DNA of 64,000 nucleotides from Plotosus lineatus (taxonomy: Eukaryota; Chordata; Actinopteri; Siluriformes; Plotosidae): contig CM045750.1 of the NCBI GenBank assembly GCA_024760905.1, forward strand, positions 14,095,919 through 14,159,918. The letters run 5' to 3'. The position numbers were made by a program, and so were the translations under genes. Every line of letters starts with the position of its first letter. Positions within the stretch are counted from its first letter, which is position 1. Below are positions 11,580 to 24,300 of this stretch, one piece after another. The notes below the pieces were generated by a model. The model did not search any database and was not told where the DNA came from. It saw only the letters and a program-made list of their open reading frames with translations.

Positions 11580-12265
11580 TCAGAGGGAGTGCATATCAGT
11601 CCCAGGCCTTCTTGCTGTGAGGCAGATATGCTAAGCTCTGTCATTGTGCTGCCCACATTGCAGAATTATTTTAGAATATTGCATTTATCGAATAGTAATT
11701 TATGTGACAGTGGCACGGTGGAGTTAGTGGTTAGCATGTCCGTCTCACAGCAAGAAGGCCTTGGTTCGATTCTCGGCCTGGGCGTTTCTGTGTAGAGTTT
11801 GCGTGTTCTCCTCGTGTTTGTGTGGGTTTCCTCCAGGTGCTCCGGTTTCCTCCCACAATCCAAAGACATGCACAGTAGGTTAATTGGCCGTTCTAAATTG
11901 CCCGTAGGTTCGCATCGTGCAGAAGGCAATGGCAAACTACTGCACTAATCCTGCCAGGAAAACCTCATGAAGATGATAACCAGGGCGTTTATCCTTCATG
12001 GCGGGTCGCCAATGGTTGTCCTACGACTCAGGCACTAGATAGATATATAGAATTTATGTGATTCACAAATAACAAAAAGAAATGTCCAGCTGTAAACTTT
12101 GGCTGATAATTTTGTCTTATTGAATTTTATCAAGAAAAGCTGAGAGTGTGAGGGACACAGAAGAGAAACATCTCCAATATATTAACTTCTGTTAGTCAGC
12201 CTTGAGATCGATTTTTAAAAATATAAAAATGTTTTATAATCACATGACTATCAATGGAGACAGCC
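11580..12265 (-). repeat. Inverted copy of the 3,770-4,250 repeat, split by a SINE
   Basis: 11,580-11,705 and 12,051-12,265 read, in reverse complement, like 3,770-4,150. The block was broken by the SINE at 11,708. Confidence 0.7.
11708..12050 (+). mobile_element. SINE of the GGCACGGTGG-type with a BovB-like tail
   Basis: The head has GGTTAGCATGTCCGTCTCAC and GGTTCGATTCTCGG (B box-like). The middle has GGGTTTCCTCCAGGTGCTCC. The tail differs from the other copies: GAAGGCAATGGCAAACTACT, CCAGGAAAACCTCATGAAG and GGTCGCCAATGG...CTACGACTCAGGC, which resembles the tail of RTE/BovB-mobilised SINEs. An 11-base target duplication AATTTATGTGA flanks it (11697-11707, 12051-12061). Confidence 0.8.
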
Positions 12266-12295
12266 AATAAATAGGAGTTGATAAGTAATTTATTT

Positions 12296-12547
12296 ATTCT
12301 TTTTCTTATCCGCTTAATCCTAATGAGGGTCGCGGGGGAGGGAGGCCGGCACCCATCTAAGCCGACACGAGTCGATTGCAGAGTACACCCTGGACAACTC
12401 ACCAGGCCATCGCAAGGTAGAAATATGCTGACAGCATCCCAGTGGCCTACTTGTTATTTATATGAACAGCAATGGTTCTTTAAAGATCATCTCACCACAG
12501 ACACTGGGAGACATGATTGGCCTTTGATAAACCAGTTATCACCATTT
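12296..12547 (-). mobile_element. SINE, second tail type, 5'-truncated
   Basis: Reverse complement shows TGGTTTATCAAAGGCC, the mid-body, GAGTTGTCCAGGGTGTACTC, GGTGCCGGCCTCC and AGGATTAAGCGGATAAG. The tRNA head is missing. Confidence 0.7.
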
Positions 12548-13084
12548 AAATTTGAAATTTCAAAATAAAATTCCGTGTACAAAAACAAAAAATCTCTTAA
12601 TGACCTTTAGAGTAAAACATTCCAAAGATGTTACAGTTTTTGCATTTGTTGAAAAGTGCCAATAGTGCAATATTGGTGTTGTTATATTTGGAATATGTGT
12701 CTGCACATGCGTGTATCAGTGGGCAAAGTAGTACAACTATCCATGTTGCACAGAGAAAATGCATAGTGTGAAAAATAGCTTTGTGATGTAATTGACCTTA
12801 TAGGCTTCAAAAGGTGGAGATATCGGACAAAATTCTATCCATGGCTGAGTGTACAGTCCACAGATGTTGTGAACTGTGACTGCGTTTTGCCTGAACAGAA
12901 GAAAGCAGCAGAAAGTATACAAAAGCCTACTGGTCTCTGGAGTCCTATAATTACTCTAGCAGTGGAACGACAGTAAAATCATGCAGAAATCGCAGCCGTT
13001 TGTGCTCAGCATGAGTTCAATTGAGTAAAGCTTAACATTACATGTTCAGTATTCAAACATAGTTCAGTATTTAAGAACATAAAT

Positions 13085-14180
13085 ATATACATATTTTTCA
13101 GTTTGACTCCAACATCTCCAGACAATCCTAATCCCTCCCTTGTACTATTGGTACCACCTCCACCACCTTGATGTACATCAAAATCATACAACTGTCCGGA
13201 AATGCCAGAGCGACCCCAAATTTCAAATCCCCATTTGTGAAGGTTGTTACGCATTTACTGCTACAGACTGCTGAATTTCCCCTTGAACGGAACCATTTAT
13301 TCATCGATACAATTATATTCCACCGGTACAAGTTTTAGACAGTTATCTCAAAACTTAGTAGGTCAGGGTCTAATTGTTTTACCAGCTTTTCGTCTTCAAA
13401 TACCTCAAGGTTATTGACAAAGTGAAGAAGTGAAAGAATGCTCAAAAATCTGTCTCGACTCCCAATGTTGGCTACAGGGGGGATATCTCGTGTCCGTTTC
13501 ACAGTACATGTGGTTTCCTGGCATATGAACTAGACCATCCTCAAAAACATTCCAGTATCCTGCTCCAATTCCTTTACGGTTGTTTTGAGCTGTTTGCCCA
13601 ATTTTTGAATAGCATATGCATTGGTCATATCAGCCAACTGTTGAAGCATATCTTGATTGATAAACCTTTGAAAATATTCAAGAGGTGTACGAACACTGTC
13701 TGGCATCTCCGGTACATCACCTAAAAATTCTGAATTAGGGGGATTATAGTCTACTTTTGGGCAGTGGTGGCCTGGTGGTAAAGGTGCTTGATCACTGATC
13801 CTAATATTTGGGGTTCAAGCCCCATTCTCAACAGGTTGTCACTGTCCCCCCCAGTGCAGCTAACTGGGTTATCAAATGCCGGGCATATCTCTCACTGTCT
13901 ATGGTGTGAGGCATTTAAAAGAACTATTGCTGACTTTCGACAAGAGTAGGCTGCATAGCCGTCAGCGAGTTTTTGCCCTGTTATGGCCTGGCGAGCTGTC
14001 CAAGGTGTACTCTTCCCCTGCCCAGAGATGGCTGGAATGGGCACCAGCAAATGAAAGATAGTCTGCTTTTCTCCAAGTAGTAAAGTTCCTTCATGTAAGT
14101 TTTTCAGGTCAGAAGTTTGCCAGTGGTTCATTACCATCATTATCAGAATCGGAGCCAATGATTCCCGTTCACCAGTAGTT
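13085..14180 (-). pseudogene. PiggyBac transposase relic split by a SINE
   Basis: On the minus strand pieces read SDSDNDGNEPLANF (acidic N-terminus, about 14,150), then after the SINE VRTPLEYFQRFINQDMLQQLADMTNAYA, RDRFLSILSLLHFVNN, and NNLHKWGFEIWGRSGISGQLYDFDVH followed by LGLSGDV. These are the order and spacing of the PiggyBac DDD transposase family. At least one frameshift and several stops are present. The C-terminal third is not recognised. Confidence 0.8.
13759..14057 (+). mobile_element. tRNA-derived SINE (second tail) inside the PiggyBac relic
   Basis: Head GGCAGTGGTGGCCTGGTGG, B box GGTTCAAGCCC, body with TAACTGGGTTATCAAATGCC, tail AGCTGTCCAAGGTGTACTC and GGAATGGGCACCAGC. A 13-base target duplication with one mismatch (13746-13758, 14058-14070). 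Confidence 0.85.
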
Positions 14181-14659
14181 GTAAAAAGATAGGAGTCGGG
14201 TTTGTGATGGCTCAGGTTTATTCAGTGACTCCGAGCACAACAACATACAACGCAGGTGCGCTTACGCAAGCATGGCATGCTAATCACATACCATGTTACA
14301 CAATTAATCATGTGTCATATCACGCAACTTGTCACACACAAACGTTCTAAACATTAACTTAGGTACTGTACTGGGACGATAATTGAAAAAGACTTTAATA
14401 CTAGTGCTTTACAACAGTAAATGCTGTATAATGTTTATATTTTATCATCAACAAATAACAGTAAAGATTAAAAAGTTTTTCTTAGTCATTACTACATTTT
14501 ACTACTAAGAAGCATATTTTAGCACATGTAATAGATGCATAGTATTTTACTTCCAGTTGATCATTTGTGCATGTAATGTGATACATGGGGTTTTACTTCC
14601 AGGTACAGAACTCGTGGATTATCTTCATTCACGGGAGGGGCCGGAACCAAACCCCTACA

Positions 14660-14713
14660 AAGTATGTATGTGTGTGTGTATATACACACACATACATACA
14701 TACACACACATAT

Positions 14714-14746
<33 letters not shown>

Positions 14747-14780
14747 TACATACACACACACACATACATACACACACACA
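14660..14780. repeat. Compound (GT)/(CA)/(TACA) microsatellite
   Basis: Alternating purine-pyrimidine sequence with TG, TA, CA and ACAT units over about 120 bases. Confidence 0.95.
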
Positions 14781-14789
14781 GTTGGGCCA

Positions 14790-16845
14790 TTAAGTATTGG
14801 GCAATGTAAAAATGTGCAAGTTCACCCATTTAAAAAGATGAGAGGTTTGTAATTTTCATCATCGGTACACATCAAGCTTGAGAGACAGAATGTTTAAAAA
14901 AAAAAAAAAAAAAATCCAGGAAATAACAGTGTATGATTTTTAAACAATTTATTTGTGAAAATGGGAGGCCAATGTTAAAAAAAAATGTTTATGTTCATAA
15001 AATGTTTAAATGGTTTAATAAATAATTGTTTTACTTTTAACACATTTCATACAAAATTGAACCGTTAACTTTTAGAGATAAGGAGTACTTTTGCATTTCT
15101 CAGGGACACATCTTAATTGTGACATTATATAAAAGACTACAGATGAGAGGGAAACTTGCCCCTTTCAACCAGAAGTAGTTCTTGGGAAACAGCCATCCTG
15201 TGCAGTATTTTAATAAAGTTGGGTTTGCTCTACACGTTCTCTCCAATCACTTCAATTAGCGGAGGCTCCTGACAAATTTCCACCACAATGTTTAATATAG
15301 GAATTAATTTTCCTGTGTTTACTTTTCCCCCTTTCATAGCAGTTTTTAGTTAGGTTACCCTGTATTTATTACATGTGTAATGACAAAGTTGAATCTCATG
15401 TACTTTTTTTTTTTTTTTTTTTTTAAACTACCCTCTTCTCTGATTTAAGGCCGCAAGCAGGGGATCTTAACAGCGTGATGTTAATATCTACACATCTCCA
15501 AGTAAGGTTTGTTTCTTAGCATCATGGATAACACTCATCATGTACAGTGTACGGAGTGCAGGATGTTAAGCCAGCATTCGAGGTGAACAGCCAAACTTTA
15601 GAGAGAATGAGGGTAGCATTCTCTCGAACAGCAAGTCTGTGTGCCTTAGGAAAATCCCCTACTCTGGCATCAGAGCCTTTGCACGAGGGGGGAGGAGCGA
15701 TGCCTTGGCAGCATACTCGTAAACCAAAGCCAATGCTGAGACCTGGTCACAGGACCATCAGTCATCTTCACTTCATGTGTCAGACATGATGCCTTTCTCA
15801 GTGAGATACCCATTAAGAAAACTGGAAGAGTTCTCGCAAGCTCTATTAAAAAGGCACATATGAATTTAATTAGGCCTTTAGGGGTACTGGCTTACAGCAC
15901 GCTATGGTCGCTTGCTTTATGTTTTTTGTAATAGCTGGATCATAATAAATATTTCTTTTACCTTAAGTGCAAGAATTATTATATGCAATCTTATGACAAC
16001 TATGCAAGTCTAAACAGCTGTTAGTGTACTAATGGGAAATTGGGAAATGACCACACCAAAAGTAGAGAAAAAAGAAAAATTTATTGGATATTACAAACCA
16101 GTCAGCCTGATCCAGAGCAATAATGAGGATTTCATCAGAACAAGACGACGACCGACTCCACGGGGGAAGTGGGTGAATAATCGTTTGATGAATCAGGCCG
16201 ATTCATGGGATCACCAGCAGTGGAGAAGGTGCTGGAGAAGAGTAGCCAGAAGACAAAAAGAATGAAGGAGGAGAAGAAGCACCAATGGGATAACTATCAG
16301 AAGTAAGGCCATCAGTTTGGATAGACTGTTCACAAGTCTCTACTGGGTGCCCTGTTCATGGGTAATAGGACCCAGAGGCTAGAATTGGGTAGCTGCCATA
16401 AAGTGCAGAAAATCCATGAGATCAGCGGGCATAATAGATGGGTGAGGAGGACAGCATTGTAGGACACGTCTCCTAAAGAGGTTACAACAGGCTCACTGAG
16501 CGAAGGAAAAGAATTGGTATATAAAAATGGTGCGTGTGCTGTGAATAATCAAATATAAAATGTCATGCAGAGACAAAAAGGGAAAAATATAGAAACGCTT
16601 AAAGGCTTAGGGTCCAGGGTATGCACCTGAGTAAGACTACATGTGGCATTGGTAAGGCTATAAAAGTTACTATTGTAACGCATAAAAACTTATGAGATAT
16701 GGCTGAAGCAATTAAACTACTAGAATAAATGGAAGAATATGGTACTTACTCCATTTCTCATTTTAAACCATCAAGTGTACGGGTAGTTCATGTGATCAGC
16801 TCATACAAGCACCATAAAATGAAGCAAACCAGGAAGAAAGCACGT
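14790..16845. other. Unassigned repeat-like region
   Basis: No recognisable gene. Short A and T runs at 14,894-14,913 and 15,405-15,424. The frame at 16,032-16,265 is basic and lacks motifs I know. 15,200-15,300 resembles the end of an LTR but I could not confirm it. Confidence 0.4.
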
Positions 16846-17527
16846 ACAGGTAGTCGCCCACTTACAACCTGTACGATTTACGAATATTCAACTTTACGAC
16901 TTCCCATGACTAAAATATAAATATATATAAATAGCTTTCTCACTTGGATATCATGTATGTGAATATCATCAGCCTAGCCTATCTGATTCGAGCCTACTTG
17001 ATCCTAGCTATAATTTAATAAGAAAAAGATGATTCAAACATTCATCAGAAGAAAAAAAAAAAAGTAACATTATTAGCAGGTTGTTCACGAATGTTCAAAT
17101 AGTAAATGAATTTATATTAATGCAGAATTAATGAATAATACTAGAGGGAGACAAAAAAAAATAAAATCCAAACGTACAGAATACATGTGCGCATGTGTGT
17201 ATATGAGCGATTATAGATACAAACACACATACGGAAAGGTGAGGGAATTCCAACAAGAAAAAAAATAAAAAAAAATTACTACTTATCACCATCATTATGG
17301 TTATTATGAATATTATAAAATAAATACTTTCCAGGGTGAAATGCACGACACCCTTCCGCATCGCAACACACACAACCACACTATGAACTCTGACCCCTCT
17401 CTGTCTCAGTATAAGCAGTAGCGTCAGACAGTCAGCATGTACAAAATACATGTACAGACCTGCGTTAACATCCAAACGACTTGTTGATCAGAACCAAATG
17501 CGGTCGCAAGTCGGACCACTACCTGTA
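16845..17527. mobile_element. TIR element of the pogo/Tigger type, non-autonomous
   Basis: Begins TACAGGTAGTCGCCCACTTA and ends with the imperfect inverse (CGCAAGTCGGACCACTACCTGTA-like). TA at both ends fits a target-site TA. Interior has no transposase. Confidence 0.65.
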
Positions 17528-17529
17528 TT

Positions 17530-18118
17530 TACAAGTACAGAGAGAGAGAAGGAATAACACTTTAGTTTTTAAAGTTGTTTTAATTCAGTAAATGGTCAAG
17601 CAGGGAATGCTCTTTGAATTCATGTCTTGTGGGCATGGCCCGCAGTGCACGAGAGCGAGAGAAGCTTTAGTTTTTTTTTAAAGTTGTTTAATTCAGTAAA
17701 TGTTTAATAAATGTGGGAGCATTTGAGCTTATCTGGAATTCCGATCCCTCAAGGAATCAAATTAAATGTTGAGTTTGTCAAGCAGGGCATGCGCTTTGAA
17801 TGCCACGTCTTGTGGGCGTGGCCCGCAGCGCGCGCGCGAGAGAGAGAGATAGATGTGTGTGGGTTAATAAAAAAATGTTTAATAATGGTTTAATTAATAA
17901 AATGTTTAAATGGTTTAATAATTTTTTTACTTTTAACACATGTCATACAAAATTGGTGTACGTTTATCATTTTTAAAGGGTTTATCCAGTCCAAAGACTG
18001 GAGCCTTGGAACGAATTAGGCGTTTAACATGTAAAATGCGACCCCTGCTTACGAAATCTCCGCGATACGAAAAGGGCTCTGGAACGGATTAATTTCATAC
18101 GTTGGGGGCCGGCTGTAT
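17530..18118. mobile_element. Tigger-like element, 3' part, related to 42,600-43,000
   Basis: Shares AAGTTGTTTAATTCAGTAAA, CTTGTGGGCGTGGCCCGCAG and the ACGAAAAGGGCTCTGGAACG end with the copy near 42,243. It ends GGCTGTA. Confidence 0.6.
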
Positions 18119-18396
18119 TTTATAAATACCTCCAAAAATAAGCCGGATATAAAGTGAAAATTTGAGGGATATGCTGTCGCTGAACGTTAGATCACATCAA
18201 TTTAAGGGCGATACATGTAAATCATGGTAGGAGGGACTGGGAAATTGGTTCAGATTAGAGAAACTGGCTCAGTATAAAAGCAGTTGATCTCAAAAGGGTT
18301 TTCTGACCGACTGAGATTTGACCGAGATGGTAAGATGTTTGACTGACTGCTGTAGAGCGGACTTCTTTTTCCCCCAACTTATCTGACTGATTTTTT

Positions 18397-18981
18397 TTGT
18401 AAGTACTGTACTAAGGCTCAACAATCCAGAGCAATGGATAGTGTGGAAAAGAGGTGAAGAGTGTGCAGGCAGGTTGGAATGGTTGGAGAAAAGTGTCCGG
18501 TGTGATGTGTGATAGGAGAGTATCGGCAAGAATGAAAGGAAAAGTGTACAAGACGGTGATAAGGCCAGCGATGTTGTATAGTTTAGAAACTGTGGCCCTG
18601 GGGAAAACACAGGAGGCAGAGTTGGAGGTAGCAGAGATGAAAATGTTGAGGTTCTCTCTGGGAGTAACGAGGATGGACAAGATCACAAATGAGTACATCA
18701 GAGGGACAGCCCATGTAAGATGTTTTGGAGACAAAGTCAGAGAGGCTAGATTGAGATGGTTTGGACATGTACAGAGGAGGGATAGGGAGTATATTGGTAG
18801 TAGGATGCTGAGGCTGGAACTACCAGGCAGAAGGCCCAGAGAAAGACCAAAGAACAGATTTAATGATGTGGTGAAAGGAAGACATGAAGGTCGCTGGCGT
18901 AAGAGAAGATCATGCAGAGGATAGGGCGAGATGGCGGCAGATGATTTGCTGTGGCGACCCCTGAAAGGAAAAGCCGAAAAG
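18397..18981 (+). mobile_element. RTE-clade LINE 3' end, 5'-truncated
   Basis: Encodes the RTE C-terminal region: VQAGWNGWRKVSGVMCDRRV, VTRMDKITNEYIRGTAHVRC, RLRWFGHVQRRDREYIGSR, then frameshifted, then GCGACCCCTGAAAGGAAAAGCC. A target duplication beginning ATCTGACTGATTTTT lies at 18,381 and 18,982. Compared with the copy at 8,030-8,665, the homology starts at the same amino acids. Confidence 0.9.
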
Positions 18982-19129
18982 ATCTGACTGATTTTTGTAA
19001 TAAAGGATACCTGCCTCCTTTCACCTGTTGTGGTTAATTTGTATTCTTTTGAGTTTTAAAATATTATTGGAGCTGATCGAGTAAGCACCCTAAACATCAA
19101 AAGATATTGCAACCTTCTTTCCACTGGCA

Positions 19130-19745
19130 TAGGTCCAACTTGGGCAGGAGGGCCTGATTTTTCTGACAGACGCTCCAAAAACAAACTAGAAAATGTTTAT
19201 ATAAAATTGGAGTACTTTTTAGGGTAATCCTAGCCCAATAGGGCAGGATGGCATTCATCCCACTCAAAAAGGTGTTGCTCTCATTTTTTTTATTTGGTCT
19301 GTCAGAATGACAAAGACCATCTAATCATCCCGGGATTGGGGGTGTGCACAGATAACTTGTTAGACCAATCTGCACCTGAAACAATCTCTTGTAAAGTGGA
19401 GAACTGTCTGTGATATCCTGCTGCAATATTTGTGGGCTTTATAGTTCTTTGCACCTCGCAGAATGACTGAACACCACCTGTTTGTCTTGTGCTGTCTGCT
19501 CCCAGCCAGTATGGTTCATGTACAAGGCCTTTAAAGAGGCTTTCAGGGTGTCCAAGTGTTTCCTCTGGCCACACTTTGAGTGTTTGCCTGGCAGGTGGGG
19601 TGCAAGTAATTTAGCTTCCTTGCATGACACTAGATGTTCCATGATTCACAGCCATAGAGCAGAACGTTGAAAGCTATGGCTCAGAAGACTTTGATCGTGG
19701 TCTCCACACGAATATCCCTCCTGTTCCCCACATTGTGGCGTCGAC
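19130..19745 (-). mobile_element. Non-LTR retrotransposon C-terminal fragment
   Basis: Minus-strand pieces read VGNRRDIRVETTIKVF, LLYGCESWN, then KHLDTLKASLKALYMNHTGWEQTAQD. This is the stretch between the RT thumb and the C-terminus in several LINE families. Frames are broken. Confidence 0.65.
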
Positions 19746-20560
19746 TGAAAAAAGTAACACTTGAAATAAAATCTATACAGTATCTATATCTAACATCTAA
19801 AGAACGCCCTGTAATAAACAAATTCATCGAACGAACAGCCATCTGGAACGTAACTTATTCGTAAACTGGGGAGCGTCTGTACTGCGGTTTGCATATGAGC
19901 TTCAAAGACAGCATGGAAGGCACATTCATGAGTAAAAAGGAATTCATTGATGAACAAATGTACATTGTTTTTTGCACAAAAACTGCTGAAGTTGAAGAGT
20001 GATCCATTGGTATGATATTTGAAACCAATGTCACCAAATGCATCAGACAGCAAGAGCTTAGCACCAGAAATATTTTCAGTGCAAAATTAGCAAGTCATCA
20101 AAAATAAATAAATATGACTGAGCCATATGAATATTTTTGACTACTTAAGCCACAAAATTCACACAATGTGTTATTCACATTGTTCCATGTGAATAATAGG
20201 AAACATCATGAAAATCCCAAACCAACAGTTTTCGAATACTGAACCCAGCCCATCTATTTGAAGTCAGAATTCACCAACTCGCCTATTGATGCACCCTTTC
20301 GCTGGGTTACTTTTTACATTGTGCTACTGCTACATGATGGTTACCACTGTTTGATAGCCAATAAATGAAGGCTTTTCTCATTTCTCAATGACAAAAAAAA
20401 TGGCTGGGACTCTGTCTTTACGGGTAAAAACCCTTATCCTGCTGTGATGCTTGAGAAAAATGTTACACATTTACTGTATTTAACCGTGGAAAAAATAAAA
20501 ATAGAATACAACCATATCATTAAAATAAAAACGCTGCTCCTACACTACTGTTGACATTCT
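19745..20560. other. Unassigned; includes one end of a TIR element
   Basis: 19,850-19,880 (ACTTATTCGTAAACTGGGGAG, GCGTCTGTA) resembles the right end of the element at 25,780-26,731. The rest shows nothing I can name. Confidence 0.4.
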
Positions 20561-20705
20561 AGGAATTTCTTCATTACAATTCTAAAGCATTCTGATCAGA
20601 AATCAACACAATCGGGGATATTGTAAAGCCAGCAAAAAAAAAACAAAAAAAAAACACACAAAAATAACAGGCATATTATTTGCAACATACTGGGAAACTA
20701 AACTC

Positions 20706-20711
20706 TTTAAT
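20706..20711 (-). terminator. Possible poly(A) signal ATTAAA of the ALG13-like gene
   Basis: The common variant ATTAAA occurs about 107 bases after the stop codon. I found no nearer AATAAA on this strand. Weak evidence. Confidence 0.35.
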
Positions 20712-20817
20712 TAGAGAAAGAAGAAAAAAAGTAACATTACAAAATCAAGTGCAAAAATAAACACCATCAGTTAGTTGGAAAATGTTCAGTAGTGATTTGG
20801 AGAGGGTTAGTAAGGGG

Positions 20818-21347
20818 TTACATTCCAGGGTGCACAAACTGTGCAGGGGCCACAAAATGTGTAGTGGGGGTAGAGGTGGTGATGTAATTGACCTGAGTGT
20901 GGGAGGTGGGACAATATGGGGCATTTGGAAAGTGCGGATTTGGGATGGGCCCAGGAGTCCAGGGTGTGAAGTAGTGGTAAGTGGTGGAAAGCACAGGCGT
21001 GTATGGCTCATAGGGTGGGTACAGGGATGGCTGGCACTGCTCTTGCACCAGTGGGAAAAATGCAGTGCCTGGTGCTACCACAGTGGGGGACTCCACAATC
21101 ATGGTGGTGCCTGAAAATAGGGGTGGAACAGTATGAAATATAGTACTGATCTGTAACATTACAGCTGTCCATACATCCAATACCTTAATTTGTTGGGAGC
21201 TTGCAGTATAAAACTGCACAAATTATGTTAATTTAAAAAAGAAAATTAAATATTTAAAAAACCAGCACAATAATTACATAAACAGGAAGGTCATACTTTA
21301 AAATTAAAGTTATTCGGTCAAAACATTACACTATACACCTCTACTGA

Positions 21348-21395
<48 letters not shown>

Positions 21396-24300
21396 TTTAT
21401 ATGTGGAGACAACTGGGAATGGAAAAGAGTACGACGATATTAATGGCAGTGGAGAAAAGTATGGCAGACTATCTGACCACCAAGTTTATCAAAGCTTGTG
21501 TAGAGATGGTGCAGTCAGTGAGTTGCTGACCATTACTGGATATCTCACCCTGAGGGGGTGGGCATGAACGGCCAGATTCTGGATATGGCTGGGGCACCAT
21601 TTGGTCATTGTTTGCAGAGGCACCTGAAGCTGTGTAAGGCTGAAACTGGGGCTCCACACAATTCGGTGGGCACAATTGCTGAATTTGCACCATTGAGTGC
21701 CAGTAGGTCTGCTGATAAGCCTGCAGTGACACAAACATTTTTAATGGCATATCAAGAGTGTCGATTATATTGATCAATTTCACAGACGTTTAACTGAAGC
21801 ATGAATTATTTGTGATATATGTACACTGCCCTGCAAACAAACAAAAAAAAGAACATCTGCAAATGGAAACACATTTTAAGCATAAAAGAGTGTTTGATAG
21901 GCTTTTCTTTCATTTTACATTAGAAAATGAGGTACTTCCATGAATTTTACTATGTTGGCAGTTGCAACATACCAATCACTACAGCAAATATACAATATTA
22001 TACTTTTACCAGTTTGTTTATTTAAATTCATGCAGTAACTTTTCGGAAAAGGATTGTTAGCAGCATTATTCAATGTTTTTTAATCAAAAAAAGAACTAAA
22101 TGGAGGGGGTGTTTCACATATTTCAACCTACCTGCACACCCAGGTTGAAAAAGTACTGGAGAACCTTGCAATCTGCTTAAAAGAAAAAGGCAACGCTTCA
22201 TTTCACAAACACACGTATATTGAGAAACAAGATTGTAGCTGGACTGGACGGACCTCTAGGCAAGTCACTGCCATTAGGGTCATAAGAGTATGGTGGAGGT
22301 GGGGCCACAGTGACTGCTTCTCCCATTTCGTTCACAAACCATGGATATGCTGGGGAGGAGAAACAGCATGGATGTTACTGGAAGTGAAAAATCAGGTGAC
22401 AGCACATCAGAATCAAGTGCCAAACTCATGACAGGAGCAAGGATATAAATAAAATATGACCTGTGAAGAAATGCACAAAACTATAGGCCATATTTAAAAA
22501 GAAAAAGGTAAAACAGTTAAAAAGCAATATTTGTAAATAATTATAATAAGCATCAGCATGAAATGTTTAATGTGTAATTTAAAAAAAAAAAACCCTCTCA
22601 AATACCTTATAAAAAATCGTGCTGAATAATACCTTTTTCTGGTGATATTGACATTGGTACAGTTTCATCAAGTGTGCTGCATGGTGGAGTTCAAATGGAG
22701 GAGCAGTACACAAATTCAATTACAACAAAGCTAGATTTCATTATTGCTGACTGCAAGCAGGAACTCTGACATGACTGGCTATGGCAGCATAACTAAAAGT
22801 GAGAGAACCAGAAGGAAGACAGACATGAGGACACCCTGTGATGCTGGGCAATCAGCCACCCCACTGTCAAACGAACCTGAGTGAGTATGTAGAGTGGGGG
22901 AGCGACGGCATCCCAACATCACAGTTTACCAGAACTCTCTACGCCTCAGACCCCCAGATCTGCTCCTTGACCTAATAAAAGGCTATTAACAAAATGCTTG
23001 ACTAAACAGGTATGTTTTCAATCTCGTCTTAAGAACAGAGACTGTGTCGGCGTCCCAAACATCACCAGGAAGGCTATTCCATAACTGTGGAGCTTTGTAA
23101 GAGAAAGCGCTGCCCCCTGCAGTAGTCATCATTCGAGGTATCACTAAGCATTCTGTAACTTTTGATCCAAGGCAGTGTACTGGATCATAAATGAAGTTCA
23201 CCAAGATAATTTGGCAAGAGACCATTAAGTGCTTTTTAAACTTAAAGTAGTATTTTTTTTATTCGATTCCAAATTTAACTGTGAGCCAGTGCTGTGTAAA
23301 TAAGATCGGTGTGATCTGATCATGCCTTACGGTTCTAGTAAGGACTCTCACTGCTGCATTCTGGACTAACTGGAGCTCGTTGATGCACCTATTAAAACAA
23401 CCAGACAGTGATGCATTACAATAATCTAATCTCAAGGCAACGGAAGAATGAACAAGTTTTTCCGAATCATGAACAAACATCATATTTCTTATTTTAGCAA
23501 TATTTCCAAGATGAAAGGCGGCTAATCAAGTAATATCTACATGAGCTTCAAATGAAAGACCAGCGTCAATAGTCCTTTACTGCCATCCAAACTTGGTACA
23601 TAATCAGAAGCCTTATTTCTAGCTACCTGAGATCCGAGTACAATTACTTCTGTCTTGGAGTTTAATAAGAGGAAGTTACTGAGCATGCAGTGTCTCATGT
23701 CCTTTTGGAATAAGGCAGGTAAGCTTTGGACCTTCATCAGCCCAGGAGGCATTAAGTACCAACTAGACCACGTCCTTATACGTAGAAAGTGGCGCAACAG
23801 CATGCGGAATGTGGAGGCATACAGTTCCTTTGCCATTGTTGGCCTGGATCACAGAATCGTATCTGCCAGGGTAAGACTGAGCCTGCGGAAGAAGAGCCAA
23901 GGAAATGGCAGTACGACTGGAACCTGTTCAAAGCCAGAAGAGACATGCAAGAGCAGTACACAATACATTTCAACCACTACAGAAACTTGATGAAACTGCT
24001 ACGCACCGGTACGAGAGATTCGTCAAGGCTACTAAGGAGGCAGCAGAGAAAGTGGTCCCACTCAGGAAAAGCGGAAGACGGAGGCATTCCGAGGACCCCA
24101 GGGTGACGAAGGCTAGAAAGGAGCTGACTTGTGTATGGGCAATACAAGGAGGATACAGCCAAAGAGAACAAACAATCCAAAAAGAATTTCAAAGCAAGAT
24201 ACATAGCAGTTGAGAAGGAATATCTCAACAACAAGATCAGAAAGGTGGAGACAGCCCATTCAAACTGCAAGCACAGACAGAGCTGGAAACTCAATGACAT

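Noticed and set aside
14561..14852. Several open frames of Cys-Val or His-Thr repeats
   Set aside because: They are translations of CA/TG microsatellites.
15200..15300. LTR end with primer binding site
   Set aside because: Only a vague resemblance (AGCGGAGGCTCCTGACA); no second LTR or gag/pol sequence seen.
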